Below are positions 8,830-17,839 of a stretch of DNA of 64,000 nt, piece by piece. A model generated the notes under the pieces. It ran no database searches. It saw nothing but the letters and a program-made list of their open reading frames with translations, and was not told the DNA's origin. A program made the translations under genes and the position numbers. Each line of letters begins with the position of its first letter. The first letter of the stretch is position 1. The stretch comes from Rubrivivax sp. (GTDB lineage Bacteria > Pseudomonadota > Gammaproteobacteria > Burkholderiales > Burkholderiaceae): positions 1 to 64,000 of the forward strand of contig JAEUOZ010000007.1 in NCBI GenBank assembly GCA_016790225.1. The letters are read 5' to 3'.

Positions 8830-9792
8830 ATGCTTTCGCGACGCAATCCGCAGCTCAACGGCCACGGCGAACTCATCCACCTGCTGTCCATCGAGGGCCT
8901 GCCGCGCGCCACGCTGCAGCAGATCCTGGATACCGCCGGCACCTTCCTGAGCGTCAACGACCGTGACGTGAAGAAGGTGCCGCTGCTGCGCGGCAAGAGT
9001 GTCTTCAACCTCTTCTTCGAGAACAGCACCCGAACCCGCACCACCTTCGAGATCGCGGCCAAGCGGCTGAGCGCCGACGTCATCAATCTGGACATCGCCC
9101 GCTCGTCCACCGCCAAGGGCGAGACCCTGCTGGACACCATCGCCAACCTTTCGGCCATGCATGCCGACATGTTCGTGGTGCGCCACAGCGAAAGCGGCGC
9201 GCCCTACCTGATCGCGCAGCACTGCGCGCCGCATGTGCATGTGGTCAACGCGGGTGATGGCCGGCACGCGCACCCCACGCAGGGCCTGCTGGACATGTAC
9301 ACGATCCGGCACTTCAAGAAGGATTTCACCCAGCTCACGGTGGCCATCATCGGGGACATCGTGCATTCGCGCGTGGCGCGCAGCGACATCCACGCACTGA
9401 CCACCTTGGGCGTGCCGGAGATCCGTGCCGTCGGCCCGCGCACCCTGGTGCCGGCTGACCTGCGCGAGATGGGCGTGCGCGTCTGCCACGACATGGCCGA
9501 AGGCATCCGCGACGCCGACGTGATCATCATGCTGCGCTTGCAGAACGAACGCATGAGCGGCGCGATGCTGCCCAGCGCGGCCGAGTTCTTCAAGAACTTC
9601 GGCCTCACGCCCGAGAAGCTGGCGCTGGCCCGGCCGGATGCCATCGTCATGCACCCGGGGCCGATCAACCGCGGCGTGGAGATCGATTCCTCGGTGGCGG
9701 ACGGCACGCACAGCGTGATCCTGCCGCAGGTCACCTTCGGCATCGCGGTGCGCATGGCCGTGATGTCCATCATCGCCGGCAACGAGGCCTGA
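8830..9792 (+). CDS. pyrB: Aspartate carbamoyltransferase, catalytic subunit
   Basis: This 320-residue enzyme condenses carbamoyl phosphate with L-aspartate, the committed step of pyrimidine synthesis. It has the carbamoyl-phosphate site [19 protein letters not shown], the [12 protein letters not shown] loop, [12 protein letters not shown], and the aspartate-domain [12 protein letters not shown]. The next gene encodes an inactive dihydroorotase, the arrangement seen in Pseudomonas, where PyrB and the PyrC' subunit form a dodecameric complex. No pyrI regulatory-subunit gene is present. Confidence 0.96.
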   Translation: MLSRRNPQLNGHGELIHLLSIEGLPRATLQQILDTAGTFLSVNDRDVKKVPLLRGKSVFNLFFENSTRTRTTFEIAAKRLSADVINLDIARSSTAKGETLLDTIANLSAMHADMFVVRHSESGAPYLIAQHCAPHVHVVNAGDGRHAHPTQGLLDMYTIRHFKKDFTQLTVAIIGDIVHSRVARSDIHALTTLGVPEIRAVGPRTLVPADLREMGVRVCHDMAEGIRDADVIIMLRLQNERMSGAMLPSAAEFFKNFGLTPEKLALARPDAIVMHPGPINRGVEIDSSVADGTHSVILPQVTFGIAVRMAVMSIIAGNEA

Positions 9793-9799
9793 GCAGACC

Positions 9800-11131
9800 G
9801 TGAGCGACATGAAGATCCTGATCCGCCAGGGGCGCGTGCTCGACCCCGCCAGTGACCGTGACGAGCTGGCCGACATCGCCGTGGCCGGTGGCCGCATCGT
9901 CTCCATCGGCCGCGCACCGGCCGGCTTCGAGCCTGAACGGCACATCGATGCCGCAGGCTGCATCGTGGCCCCCGGGCTGGTCGATCTGTGCGCCCGGCTG
10001 CGCGAGCCCGGCAAGGAGCATGAAGGCCTGCTGGAGAGCGAGCTGAAGGCCGCCGCCGCCGGGGGCGTGACCAGCCTGGTCTGCCCGCCTGACACCGATC
10101 CCACGCTGGATGAGCCCGGCCTGGTGGAGATGCTGAAGTTCCGCGCGCGCAAGCTCAGCCGCTGTCGCCTGTTCCCCCTGGGCGCGCTGACGCGTGGGCT
10201 GCAGGGCGAAGCCCTCACCGAGATGGCCAAGCTCACCGAGGCCGGCTGCGTGGGCTTCTCGCAGGCCGAGCAGTCGATCGCCGATACGCTGGTGCTGCAA
10301 CGCGCCCTGCAGTACGCGGCGACCTATGGCTACAGCGTATGGCTGCGCCCGCAGGACCGCTGGCTCGGGGGCGGCGTGGCGGCCAGCGGCCCGGTGGCCA
10401 CGCGCCTGGGCCTGGCCGGCGTGCCCGTGGCGGCCGAGACCGTGGCGCTGCACACGATCCTGGAGCTGGTGCGCGCCACCGGCGCGCGGGTGCACCTGTG
10501 CCGTTTGTCCAGCGCTGCCGGCGTGGCCGTGCTGCGTGCCGCCAAGGCCGAAGGGCTGCCGATCACGGCGGACGTCAGCATCCACTCGCTGCACCTGATC
10601 GATGCCGACATCGGCTTCTTCAATCCGGCGATGCGCCTGACGCCGCCGCTGCGCCAGCAGCGGGATCGCGACGCGCTGCGTGCGGCGCTGGCCGATGGCA
10701 CGCTGGACGCGCTGGTCAGCGATCACCTGCCCCTGGCCGCCGACGAAAAGAATGTGCCGTTCGCCGAAGCCGAGCCCGGCGCCACCGGGCTGGAGCTGCT
10801 GCTGGGCATGGCCCTGAAGTGGGCGCAGGACGACGGCGTGCCGCTGACGCGAGCGCTGCAGGTGGTGACCCAGGGTCCGGTGCGTGTGCTGGGCGGCGCC
10901 TTGGGCTCGCTGGAAGCCAGCGCCGGGCGTCTGGTGGAAGGCGGCGTGGCCGATCTGTGCCTCTTTGATCCGCAGGCTGAATGGCACGTCACGCCACAGG
11001 CGCTGCTGAGCCAGGGCAAGCACACGCCGTTTGCGTTTTCGATCAACGGCATGCGCATCCCCGGGCGTGTGCGCGCCACGCTGGTGGCCGGCACGGTGGC
11101 CTACCTGGCCGCGCCGGCCGAAGCCGCCTGA
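9800..11131 (+). CDS. pyrX: Dihydroorotase-like non-catalytic subunit (PyrC'/PyrX)
   Basis: This 443-residue protein has the class I dihydroorotase fold but not its metal site. The DxHxH motif that binds zinc is DLCAR (residues 62-66), with both histidines replaced by Cys64 and Arg66, although the adjoining LREPG is kept. The usual TDHAPH is SDHLPL. Pseudomonas PyrC' has the same losses and serves as a structural partner needed for PyrB activity; I infer the same role here. The start is GTG at 9800, 7 bp after pyrB, with an ATG three codons on as alternative. A working dihydroorotase must be encoded elsewhere. Confidence 0.9.
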   Translation: MSDMKILIRQGRVLDPASDRDELADIAVAGGRIVSIGRAPAGFEPERHIDAAGCIVAPGLVDLCARLREPGKEHEGLLESELKAAAAGGVTSLVCPPDTDPTLDEPGLVEMLKFRARKLSRCRLFPLGALTRGLQGEALTEMAKLTEAGCVGFSQAEQSIADTLVLQRALQYAATYGYSVWLRPQDRWLGGGVAASGPVATRLGLAGVPVAAETVALHTILELVRATGARVHLCRLSSAAGVAVLRAAKAEGLPITADVSIHSLHLIDADIGFFNPAMRLTPPLRQQRDRDALRAALADGTLDALVSDHLPLAADEKNVPFAEAEPGATGLELLLGMALKWAQDDGVPLTRALQVVTQGPVRVLGGALGSLEASAGRLVEGGVADLCLFDPQAEWHVTPQALLSQGKHTPFAFSINGMRIPGRVRATLVAGTVAYLAAPAEAA

Positions 11132-11154
11132 AGCGGGCCGACGCGCCGTTCCCG

Positions 11155-11901
11155 ATGCGCCTGCTGCGTGCCGCCTGGCGACTGTTTCGTGCCGTGCTGC
11201 ACGCGCTGCATGGCCTGCTCGTGGTGCTGCTGATCCTGCCTTCGGCCAAGGCGAGCGAACGCCACGCACGGGTGCGGTGGTGGTCGGCGCGCCTGCTGCA
11301 GGTGATGGGAATCCAATTGCGCGTGCAGGGCAGTTTCAAGCCCGGCTCCAAGCTGCTGGTGGCCAATCACATATCCTGGCTGGACATCATGGCCATCCAC
11401 GCCGTCTGCCCCGAAGCGCGCTTTGTCTCCAAGGCCGATGTCCAGTCCTGGCCGCTGATCGGCCGCCTGGTCGACGCAGGTGGCACGCTGTACATCCAGC
11501 GCGAGAAGCGGCGCGATGCGCTGCGCGTGGTGCACCAGATGGCCGAAGCGCTGCGCGCGGGCGACACCGTGGCCGTCTTTCCCGAAGGCACGACGGCCGA
11601 AGGCCATGTGCTGCTGCCCTTCCACGCCAACCTGCTGCAGGCGGCGATCGCCACGGAGCTGCCGGTGCAGCCGCTTGCCTTGCGCTACAGCGACGACGAA
11701 AGCCCGGTCAGCCGCGCGGCGCAGTACGTCGGGGACACCACGCTGGCACAGAGCCTGTGGATGCTGGCACGCGCGCAGGGCCTGGTCGTCAGCCTGCGGG
11801 TCCTGCCGCCGCAGGGCAGCGCGCATGCCGATCGCCGCGCGCTCGCGCATCAGCTGCGTGCCGAGATCACCGAAGCCCTCAGCGGCCTGGACGCCGCCTG
11901 A
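11155..11901 (+). CDS. 1-acyl-glycerol-3-phosphate acyltransferase (PlsC family)
   Basis: This 248-residue membrane-bound acyltransferase would add an acyl chain to lysophosphatidate in phospholipid synthesis. It has an N-terminal hydrophobic helix (ALHGLLVVLLILP), the catalytic NHISWLD (HX4D), the acceptor-site motif VFPEGTTAEG and the later PVQPLALRY. The ATG at 11155 was chosen because longer reading only shadows pyrX. It follows pyrX by 23 bp. The acyl acceptor cannot be fixed; ornithine-lipid acyltransferases of the same family look similar. Confidence 0.88.
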   Translation: MRLLRAAWRLFRAVLHALHGLLVVLLILPSAKASERHARVRWWSARLLQVMGIQLRVQGSFKPGSKLLVANHISWLDIMAIHAVCPEARFVSKADVQSWPLIGRLVDAGGTLYIQREKRRDALRVVHQMAEALRAGDTVAVFPEGTTAEGHVLLPFHANLLQAAIATELPVQPLALRYSDDESPVSRAAQYVGDTTLAQSLWMLARAQGLVVSLRVLPPQGSAHADRRALAHQLRAEITEALSGLDAA

Positions 11902-11935
11902 TGTGCGCGCTCAGCGTCGCCACCGATGCCCCCTC

Positions 11936-12838
11936 ATGACCCGCCTGCTCGCCTTTGACGATGAGCTGCCGCTCGCGGAGGCGCTGGCCCGCGCGCTGGA
12001 GATGCCACTGGCGCTGATCGCGCGCCATCGCTTTCCGGATGGCGAGACGCGGCTGCGGCTTCCCGCTGACTTGTCCGGGACGGTGCTGGTGCTGCGTGGC
12101 CTGCAGCAGCCCAATGAAAAGCTCACCGAACTGCTGCTCGCGGCAGCCGGCGCGCGGGAGCTGGGCGCGCAGCGGCTGATGCTGATCAGTCCCTACCTGG
12201 CCTACATGCGCCAGGACATGGCCTTCACGCCCGGCGAGGTGGTCAGCCAGCGGCACCTCGGGGCCCTGCTGGCGGCGGCCTTCGACGCCGTGCTGACGGT
12301 GGATCCGCACCTGCACCGCATCGAACGGCTGGAACAGGCCATCGCCGGCCGGCACTGCATCACGCTGAGCGCCGCATCCCTCATCGGGCCCTGGCTTGCA
12401 CAGCAGGTTCCGGGTGCGCTGCTGGTCGGGCCGGATGCGGAGTCGGCACAGTGGGTGGGCGTGGCGGCGGCCGCCGCGGGGCTGGACCATGCCGTGTGCA
12501 GCAAGCTGCGCCAGGGCGACCGGGACGTCGAAGTGAGCCTGCCCGAAGGTGTCGCGGTGTGCGGCCGGGCTGCGGTGCTGATCGACGACGTCGCCAGCAC
12601 CGGCCAGACCTTGCTTCAGGCGCTGCGGCGGCTGCAGGCGGCCGGGGCAGCCAGCGTCGATGTCGCCGTCACGCACGGGCTGTTCGTGGGCGATGCACTG
12701 GCCCGGCTGCGCGCCGCGGGGGTGCGCCATGTCTGGAGCACGGACTGCGTGCATCACGAGACCAATGCCCTGAGCGTGGTGCCGCTGATGGCCGCCGCGC
12801 TTCGGCCCTGGCTGGCAGGGCCGCCGCCAGGCTCCTGA
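11936..12838 (+). CDS. Ribose-phosphate pyrophosphokinase paralogue
   Basis: This 300-residue protein resembles PRPP synthetase, which transfers pyrophosphate from ATP to ribose 5-phosphate. Motifs are FPDGETRLRLP, SPYLAYMRQDM with GEVVSQRHLG, the TVDPHLHRIERLE metal region and the PRPP loop VLIDDVASTGQTL. The loop lysine is kept in KLRQGDRDVEV. It is more like the archaeal-type short enzymes than the roughly 315-residue housekeeping bacterial Prs, so it is probably a second, specialised copy. It lies 34 bp after the acyltransferase. Activity is inferred. Confidence 0.82.
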   Translation: MTRLLAFDDELPLAEALARALEMPLALIARHRFPDGETRLRLPADLSGTVLVLRGLQQPNEKLTELLLAAAGARELGAQRLMLISPYLAYMRQDMAFTPGEVVSQRHLGALLAAAFDAVLTVDPHLHRIERLEQAIAGRHCITLSAASLIGPWLAQQVPGALLVGPDAESAQWVGVAAAAAGLDHAVCSKLRQGDRDVEVSLPEGVAVCGRAAVLIDDVASTGQTLLQALRRLQAAGAASVDVAVTHGLFVGDALARLRAAGVRHVWSTDCVHHETNALSVVPLMAAALRPWLAGPPPGS

Positions 12839-12862
12839 GCGCGAGCCGGGAAGACCGCTGAT

Positions 12863-14029
12863 GTGAGCGCAGAGCCGAGCCATCTTCCGCTGACCGCGGT
12901 CAAGGACCTGATGGCCCCCGGCGAAGCGTTGCCCTTCCAGGTCCTGGACGGCCAGGGTCGGCTGCTGCTGGCGGCCGGCCAGCGGGTGATGGATGTGCGG
13001 CAGCTGCAGGCCTTGCTGGAGCGTGGCGCCTGCGTGCGCTATGTCGATGCCCAGTCCGTGCGTGCGGCGCGCGCGGCGGGCCGCCAGGCGGGGTCCCTCG
13101 CGCCGTCGGCCCGCAGGCGCACGCTCTTCGACGCCTGGGAGCAGCAGATCTGGGCGCTGGACGCGCTGCTGCGACAGGTCGGCCGCCACACGAGCCTGGA
13201 GCCCCTGATCCGCCAGTTTGCCGACGAGCTCACGCAGCTCATCGATCACCACCCCGATGCCGCGCTGTTCCTGTGCATGCGCCAGGATGACCGCCGCTTT
13301 GCGCTCTACGGATTGACCCACGGGCTGTACACCGCCTGCGTGGCGCTCTTTGCCGCGCGCCAGCTGGCCTGGCCGGTGGCTCAACAGACCACCCTGATGT
13401 GCGCAGCCCTGACCATGAACGTCTCGCTGCTGGAGCTTCAGGCCCGCATGGCCGAGCAGACCGATCCGCCCAGCAAGCGCCAGCTGGAGGAGATCCGCGG
13501 GCACACCAGCCGCTCGGTGGAGTCGCTGCGTCTGAGCGGCGTGAGTGACGAGAGCTGGCTGCAGACCGTGGCGGAGCACCACGAACAGCCGGGCGGCGGC
13601 GGCTATCCGGCAGGCTTGAGCGAAGTCTGCGAGATGGCCCGCCTGCTGCGTGCCAGCGATGTCTTCATGGCAAAGATCAGCCCGCGCGCGCTGCGTGCGC
13701 CGCTGCAGCCCCAGGTCGCTGCCCGGGAGCTCTTCCGGGCCGAGAACGGCGGCCCGCTGGCCGCCGCGCTGATCAAGTCCCTGGGGGTCTATCCGCCGGG
13801 TGACTTCGTGCGCCTGAAGGGCGGCGAGCTGGCCATCGTCGTGCAGCGCCTGCCCGCCGGCACGGCGCCGCGCGTGATGCAGTTGCTGGATGCGGCCGGC
13901 AAGCCGGCTCGCGGCATGCCGCGGCGGGACACCTCGCAGCCGGAGTGGGCCATTGCCGGCCCGGCTACCAGCCAGGGCCTGAACCTGCGCATCCTGCCCG
14001 AGCAGGTCTACGGGCTGGTGGAATTCTGA
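12863..14029 (+). CDS. Degenerate HD-GYP domain protein
   Basis: This 388-residue protein has an N-terminal domain of about 70 residues, a linker, and an HD-GYP-like domain at about 145-290. HD-GYP proteins hydrolyse cyclic di-GMP using an HD dyad and a GYP motif. Here His153, His214, the HHE triad (239-241) and GYP (247-249, in GGGGYPAGL) remain, but the LHDIGK segment carrying the HD dyad reads LTMNVS (183-188). It is therefore probably not a normal phosphodiesterase and may act as a c-di-GMP sensor or scaffold. The start is GTG at 12863. It is convergent with gpmA. Confidence 0.8.
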   Translation: MSAEPSHLPLTAVKDLMAPGEALPFQVLDGQGRLLLAAGQRVMDVRQLQALLERGACVRYVDAQSVRAARAAGRQAGSLAPSARRRTLFDAWEQQIWALDALLRQVGRHTSLEPLIRQFADELTQLIDHHPDAALFLCMRQDDRRFALYGLTHGLYTACVALFAARQLAWPVAQQTTLMCAALTMNVSLLELQARMAEQTDPPSKRQLEEIRGHTSRSVESLRLSGVSDESWLQTVAEHHEQPGGGGYPAGLSEVCEMARLLRASDVFMAKISPRALRAPLQPQVAARELFRAENGGPLAAALIKSLGVYPPGDFVRLKGGELAIVVQRLPAGTAPRVMQLLDAAGKPARGMPRRDTSQPEWAIAGPATSQGLNLRILPEQVYGLVEF

Positions 14030-14056
14030 GGCCGCGCGCTCGCTGGCCCTGAGGCT

Positions 14057-14800
14057 TCAGGCCTTGCCCTGACGCGCCACCGCAGCCGCCGCCTGGGCTG
14101 CCGCCTCGGCGTCACCCAGATAGTGGCTGCGGATCGGCCGCAGCGAGGCGTCCAGCTCGTAGACCAGCGGGATGCCGTTGGGAATGTTCAGCCCCACGAT
14201 GTCGGCGTCGGAGATGCCGTCCAGCGACTTCACCAGGGCGCGGATGCTGTTGCCGTGCGCCGCGATCACCACCCGCTGGCCGCTGCGGATCGCCGGCGCG
14301 ATGCGCTCGTCCCAGCACGGCATCACGCGCGCCACGGTGTCCTTCAGGCATTCGGTGAGCGGCACCTGCTGCGGCTGCAGCGCCGCATAGCGCGGATCGT
14401 CACGTTCGCTGCGGGGATCGCCCGCTTCCAGCGCGGGCGGCGGGGTGTCGTAGCTGCGGCGCCAGACCATCACCTGCTCGTCACCATACTGGCGCGCCAT
14501 GTCCGCCTTGTTCAGCCCCTGCAGCGCGCCGTAATGACGTTCGTTCAGGCGCCAGTCGTTCACCACCGGCACCCAGGTGCGCTCCATCGCATCCAGGCAG
14601 TGCCACAGCGTCCAGATGGCGCGCTTGAGCACCGAGGTGTAGGCCACATCGAACTCGTAGCCGCCCTCGCGCAGCAGGCGCCCGGCCTGCTGCGCCTGCG
14701 CCACGCCGGTGGGCGTGAGGCCGACGTCGGTCCAGCCGGTAAAGCGGTTTTCGAGGTTCCAGGCGGATTCGCCGTGGCGGATCAGAACAAGCTTGTACAT
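14057..14800 (-). CDS. gpmA: 2,3-bisphosphoglycerate-dependent phosphoglycerate mutase
   Basis: This 247-residue glycolytic enzyme interconverts 3- and 2-phosphoglycerate through a phosphohistidine. The catalytic motif [10 protein letters not shown] is at residues 6-15, with [12 protein letters not shown] after it, [13 protein letters not shown], and the second catalytic histidine in [15 protein letters not shown]. Length is normal. It is divergent from the rhodanese gene; the intergenic region holds back-to-back -10 boxes. Confidence 0.96.
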   Translation of the reverse strand: MYKLVLIRHGESAWNLENRFTGWTDVGLTPTGVAQAQQAGRLLREGGYEFDVAYTSVLKRAIWTLWHCLDAMERTWVPVVNDWRLNERHYGALQGLNKADMARQYGDEQVMVWRRSYDTPPPALEAGDPRSERDDPRYAALQPQQVPLTECLKDTVARVMPCWDERIAPAIRSGQRVVIAAHGNSIRALVKSLDGISDADIVGLNIPNGIPLVYELDASLRPIRSHYLGDAEAAAQAAAAVARQGKA

Positions 14801-14829
14801 GGGGGCGGCCGGGTGCGGGGGAACCCGAA

Positions 14830-14839
14830 ATTTTATAAT
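14830..14839. promoter_or_regulatory. Overlapping divergent -10 boxes for gpmA and the rhodanese operon
   Basis: ATTTTATAAT reads TATAAT on the + strand (14834-14839), 32 nt before the rhodanese GTG, and TAAAAT on the minus strand (14835-14830), 29 nt before gpmA. The two hexamers share bases, so the promoters should compete. No clear -35 box was seen on either side. Confidence 0.55.
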
Positions 14840-14871
14840 CCTCCGGTTTGCAACTCCCGGTGCGGCCCGTC

Positions 14872-15279
14872 GTGACCTTCCTCATCGAAAACTGGATGCT
14901 GATCCTGCTGGCCCTGCTCTCCGGCGGAATGCTGCTGGCACCGCAGCTGCGCCCGACGGGCAAGGCCATCGGCACGGCCGAGGCGGTGCGCCTGATCAAC
15001 CGCGAGAAGGGCGTGCTGATCGATGTGTGCGAGCCGGCCGAATTTGCCGCGGGCCACGCCACAGGGGCACGCAACGTGCCCCTGGCGACGCTGGAGACCA
15101 CCAAGGATCTGCCCAGCAACAAGGCGCTGCCCTTGATCGTGATGTGCGCCTCGGGCGCCCGCTCGCGGCGTGCGGCCGCCGTGCTGCGCAAGCTGGGCTA
15201 CGAAAACGTGCATCCGGTGGCCGGCGGCAATGGCGCCTGGCGCGAGGCCAACCTGCCGGTGGAGAAGAAGGCCGCCTGA
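14872..15279 (+). CDS. Membrane-anchored rhodanese-like protein
   Basis: This 135-residue protein has an N-terminal membrane helix ([15 protein letters not shown]) and a rhodanese domain with the active-site cysteine in [13 protein letters not shown]. Rhodaneses transfer sulfane sulfur from a donor to a thiophilic acceptor; the physiological acceptor here is unknown. GTG at 14872 was chosen because it starts directly before the helix, as in relatives; a TTG at 14848 is the alternative. It heads the conserved rhodanese-grxC-secB-gpsA order. Confidence 0.85.
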   Translation: MTFLIENWMLILLALLSGGMLLAPQLRPTGKAIGTAEAVRLINREKGVLIDVCEPAEFAAGHATGARNVPLATLETTKDLPSNKALPLIVMCASGARSRRAAAVLRKLGYENVHPVAGGNGAWREANLPVEKKAA

Positions 15280-15289
15280 GCCTCGCGCC

Positions 15290-15395
15290 GCCAGCGCGGG
15301 GCGGGTCGATGCGATGGCCCGCTGGCGCCGCCACCCCGTCGCGAAGGCGCGCGTGGGCTGAGAGCCCATACGCCGGCAAGGCGTCGCAGCCCACG
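15290..15395 (+). promoter_or_regulatory. Structured spacer between the rhodanese gene and grxC
   Basis: The spacer can form GCCAGCG/CGCTGGC (15290-15296 with 15320-15326). Further on, CGTGGGCTG (15352-15360) pairs perfectly with CAGCCCACG (15387-15395), enclosing an ACGCC/GGCGT hairpin (15370-15384). The same left arm can instead pair as TGGGCT-GAG-AGCCCA (15354-15368), so two folds exclude each other. No T-run follows, so it is not a plain terminator. It may be an mRNA processing or translation-control element; function unproven. Confidence 0.4.
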
Positions 15396-15433
15396 GGAAA
15401 ATACGCAGCTTGCATCCCGTTCGAGTGCCCGCC

Positions 15434-15691
15434 ATGAATCCCGTGAAGATGTACACCACGCAGGTCTGCCCGTTCTGCCAGCGGGCCAAGGCGCTGCTGA
15501 AGCAGCGCGGCGTGGATCAGATCGAGGAAGTGCGCATCGATCTGGACCCTCAGGCGCGGGACGAGATGATGCAGATCACCGGCCGCCGCACGGTGCCGCA
15601 GATCTTCATCGGCGCCACGCACGTGGGCGGCTGCGATGACCTGATCGCTCTCGATCAGCGCGGCGGGCTGAAGCCCTTGCTGGCCTCATGA
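15434..15691 (+). CDS. grxC: Glutaredoxin 3
   Basis: This 85-residue cytoplasmic thiol oxidoreductase has the dithiol active site in YTTQVCPFCQRA, the cis-proline loop RRTVPQIFI and the glutathione-binding VGGCDDL. It reduces disulfides with glutathione. ATG at 15434 gives the usual short N-terminus. It lies between a rhodanese gene and secB, a widely conserved order. Confidence 0.95.
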   Translation: MNPVKMYTTQVCPFCQRAKALLKQRGVDQIEEVRIDLDPQARDEMMQITGRRTVPQIFIGATHVGGCDDLIALDQRGGLKPLLAS

Positions 15692-15786
15692 GACCCCGCA
15701 GGCCGGGGAATCTGCCCCGGCCATAATCGAAGGCTGCACTGTGCGGCCAGCCCGGACGCGCGCGCTTCACCCCCCGAGACACCACC

Positions 15787-16266
15787 ATGGCTGAGACCGA
15801 CAGCAACCCCGTTTTCCAGATCCAGCGCATCTACCTGAAGGACCTCTCGCTGGAGCAGCCCAATTCGCCGCAGATCCTGCTGGACCAGACGCAGCCTCAG
15901 GTGGACATCAGCCTCGGCATGAGCGCCGAGCCGATCCAGGATGGCCTGGTCGAAGTCTGCGTCACTGCCACGGTCACGACCAAGGTCAAGGATCAGGTGC
16001 TCTTCCTGGTGGAGGCCAAGCAGGCCGGCATCTTCGAGATGCGCAACATCCCGGAAGACCAGATGCAGGGCATCGTGAGCATCGTCTGCCCGCAGATGAT
16101 CTACCCCTACCTGCGCGCCATCGTCTCCGACGTCTGCACGCGCGCGGGCTTCCCGCCGATCCTGCTGACCGAAGTCAACTTCCAGGCCATGTTCGAGGCC
16201 CAGCAGCAGGCCCAGGCCTCGCAGTCGCCCAACGGCGGCTCGCGCATCATCACCAGCGCCAACTGA
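15787..16266 (+). CDS. secB: Protein-export chaperone SecB
   Basis: This 159-residue cytosolic chaperone keeps preproteins unfolded and hands them to SecA. It shows the SecB pattern: [19 protein letters not shown], then a conserved beta-sheet segment that includes [20 protein letters not shown], and [12 protein letters not shown]. The C-terminal tail is Gln/Asn-rich rather than the zinc-contacting tail of E. coli. A CATAAT box at 15722-15727 may give it an additional promoter. Followed by gpsA after 37 bp. Confidence 0.96.
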   Translation: MAETDSNPVFQIQRIYLKDLSLEQPNSPQILLDQTQPQVDISLGMSAEPIQDGLVEVCVTATVTTKVKDQVLFLVEAKQAGIFEMRNIPEDQMQGIVSIVCPQMIYPYLRAIVSDVCTRAGFPPILLTEVNFQAMFEAQQQAQASQSPNGGSRIITSAN

Positions 16267-16303
16267 TCGGTTCAGCCGACGGCGCGCCGCCCGAGCTGCC
16301 GCG

Positions 16304-17320
16304 ATGAAGATCGCCGTGCTGGGGGCGGGTGCCTGGGGCACGGCGCTGGCCGCGTGCGCGGCGCCGGCCCACGAGGTGCTGCTGTGGGCACGGGATCCGC
16401 AGCAGGCGCGTGCGCTGCGCGAGCAGCGCTGCAATGAGCGATACCTGCCCGGCGTGAGCCTGCCCGCCGCACTGCAGGTGGGCGAAGATCTGGCCCAGGC
16501 CTTGAGCCACGGCCGAGAAGGTCTGGCCATCGTGGCCACGCCGATGAGCGGGCTGCGCGGCCTGCTCAAGCTCCTGACGCCGGGCACGGCGGTGCTCTGG
16601 TTGTGCAAGGGCTTCGAGTCCGGCACCGGCGCGCTGGGCCACGAGATCGCCCGGGCCGAAGGGCCGGCGCTGCGGGCCGGCGTGTTGTCCGGGCCGAGCT
16701 TTGCCCAGGAAGTGGCCTGGGGCCAGCCCACGGCGCTGGTTGCGGCCAGTGCCGACGATGGCTTGCTGGACCTGGCCCAGGCGGCCTTCCACAGCGACAG
16801 CCTGCGCGTCTACCGCTCGTCCGATCCGGTGGGCGTCGAGGTGGGTGGCGCCGTGAAGAATGTGCTGGCCATCGCGACCGGCATTCTGGATGGCCTGGCA
16901 GCCGCCGCCCCCGGGTCCGCGGGCCCGCTGCGACTGCCCGGGCTGAATGCACGCGCGGCCCTGATCACGCGCGGTCTGGCCGAGATGACGCGTCTGGGTG
17001 TCGCGCTGGGCGCCCAGGGCGCGACCTTCATGGGCTTGTCCGGCCTGGGCGATCTGGTGCTGACGGCGACCGGCTCGCTGTCGCGCAACCGGCAGGTCGG
17101 CCTCAGGCTGGCCGCCGGCCTGCCCTTGCAGCAGGTGCTGGATGAACTGGGTCACGTCGCCGAAGGCGTCTACAGCGCGCGCACCGTGCTGGGCCGCGCG
17201 CGCACCCTGGACGTGGACATGCCGATCACGCAAGCCGTCGTGGATGTGCTGGAGCAGCGGCTCACGCCACCCCAGGCGGTGGCGCGGCTGATGTCGCGCG
17301 AGGCCCGTTCGGAAGCCTGA
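16304..17320 (+). CDS. gpsA: Glycerol-3-phosphate dehydrogenase [NAD(P)+]
   Basis: This 338-residue enzyme reduces dihydroxyacetone phosphate to sn-glycerol 3-phosphate for phospholipid synthesis. The Rossmann motif [16 protein letters not shown] starts the protein, with the substrate motif [20 protein letters not shown], the catalytic lysine in [14 protein letters not shown], and [11 protein letters not shown] near the C-terminus. Length and start are normal. It ends the rhodanese-grxC-secB-gpsA run and is convergent with trmL. Confidence 0.95.
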   Translation: MKIAVLGAGAWGTALAACAAPAHEVLLWARDPQQARALREQRCNERYLPGVSLPAALQVGEDLAQALSHGREGLAIVATPMSGLRGLLKLLTPGTAVLWLCKGFESGTGALGHEIARAEGPALRAGVLSGPSFAQEVAWGQPTALVAASADDGLLDLAQAAFHSDSLRVYRSSDPVGVEVGGAVKNVLAIATGILDGLAAAAPGSAGPLRLPGLNARAALITRGLAEMTRLGVALGAQGATFMGLSGLGDLVLTATGSLSRNRQVGLRLAAGLPLQQVLDELGHVAEGVYSARTVLGRARTLDVDMPITQAVVDVLEQRLTPPQAVARLMSREARSEA

Positions 17321-17353
17321 TCCGACCGCGCTCCCCGCGGCCCGCGGCAGGCC

Positions 17354-17824
17354 TCAGGCGCCGCCCGCAAAGCCCTGCTGGCGCCAGGCCTCGAAGACCG
17401 CCACCGCCACGGCGTTGCTCAGGTTCAGGCTGCGCTGGCCCTCGCGCATCGGCAGCCGCAGGCGCTGCGCCGCCGGCAGGCTCTCACGAATGGCGGGCGG
17501 CAGGCCGGCGCTTTCGGAGCCGAAGACGAGCCACGCATCCGGCTGCCAAGACACCTCGTGCGCCAGCCGCGTGCCCCGTGTCGTGAAGGCAAAAAGCCGA
17601 TCGGCGGGCGGCTGTTCGCGCGCCAGGAAGTGTTCCCAGTCGGCATGGCGCTGCACCGATGCGTACTCGTGATAGTCCAGGCCGGCGCGGCGCATCAGCG
17701 GGTCATCCATGCGAAAGCCCAGGGGCTCGATCAGGTGCAGCCGGCAGCCGGTATTGGCCGCCAGGCGGATGACGTTGCCGGTATTCGGCGGAATCTCCGG
17801 ATGCACGAGCACGATGTGGAACAT
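17354..17824 (-). CDS. trmL: tRNA (cytidine(34)-2'-O)-methyltransferase
   Basis: This 156-residue SPOUT methyltransferase modifies the wobble nucleotide of leucine tRNAs using S-adenosylmethionine. It has the family's N-terminal HPEIPPNTGNVIRLAANTGC, a central LVFGSESAGLPP and the C-terminal trefoil-knot segment with MREGQRSLNLSNAVAVAVFE. Length is typical for TrmL, which consists of the SPOUT domain alone. It starts 15 bp after comF on the same strand. Confidence 0.94.
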   Translation of the reverse strand: MFHIVLVHPEIPPNTGNVIRLAANTGCRLHLIEPLGFRMDDPLMRRAGLDYHEYASVQRHADWEHFLAREQPPADRLFAFTTRGTRLAHEVSWQPDAWLVFGSESAGLPPAIRESLPAAQRLRLPMREGQRSLNLSNAVAVAVFEAWRQQGFAGGA

Positions 17825-17839
17825 GGCTGACGTTTCAAG

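Noticed and set aside
15353..15400. Possible TPP riboswitch from a CTGAGA near a stem
   Set aside because: The rest of the THI-box (ACCCTTTGAACCTGATC-type arm) is missing and the downstream gene is a glutaredoxin, so the match is chance.
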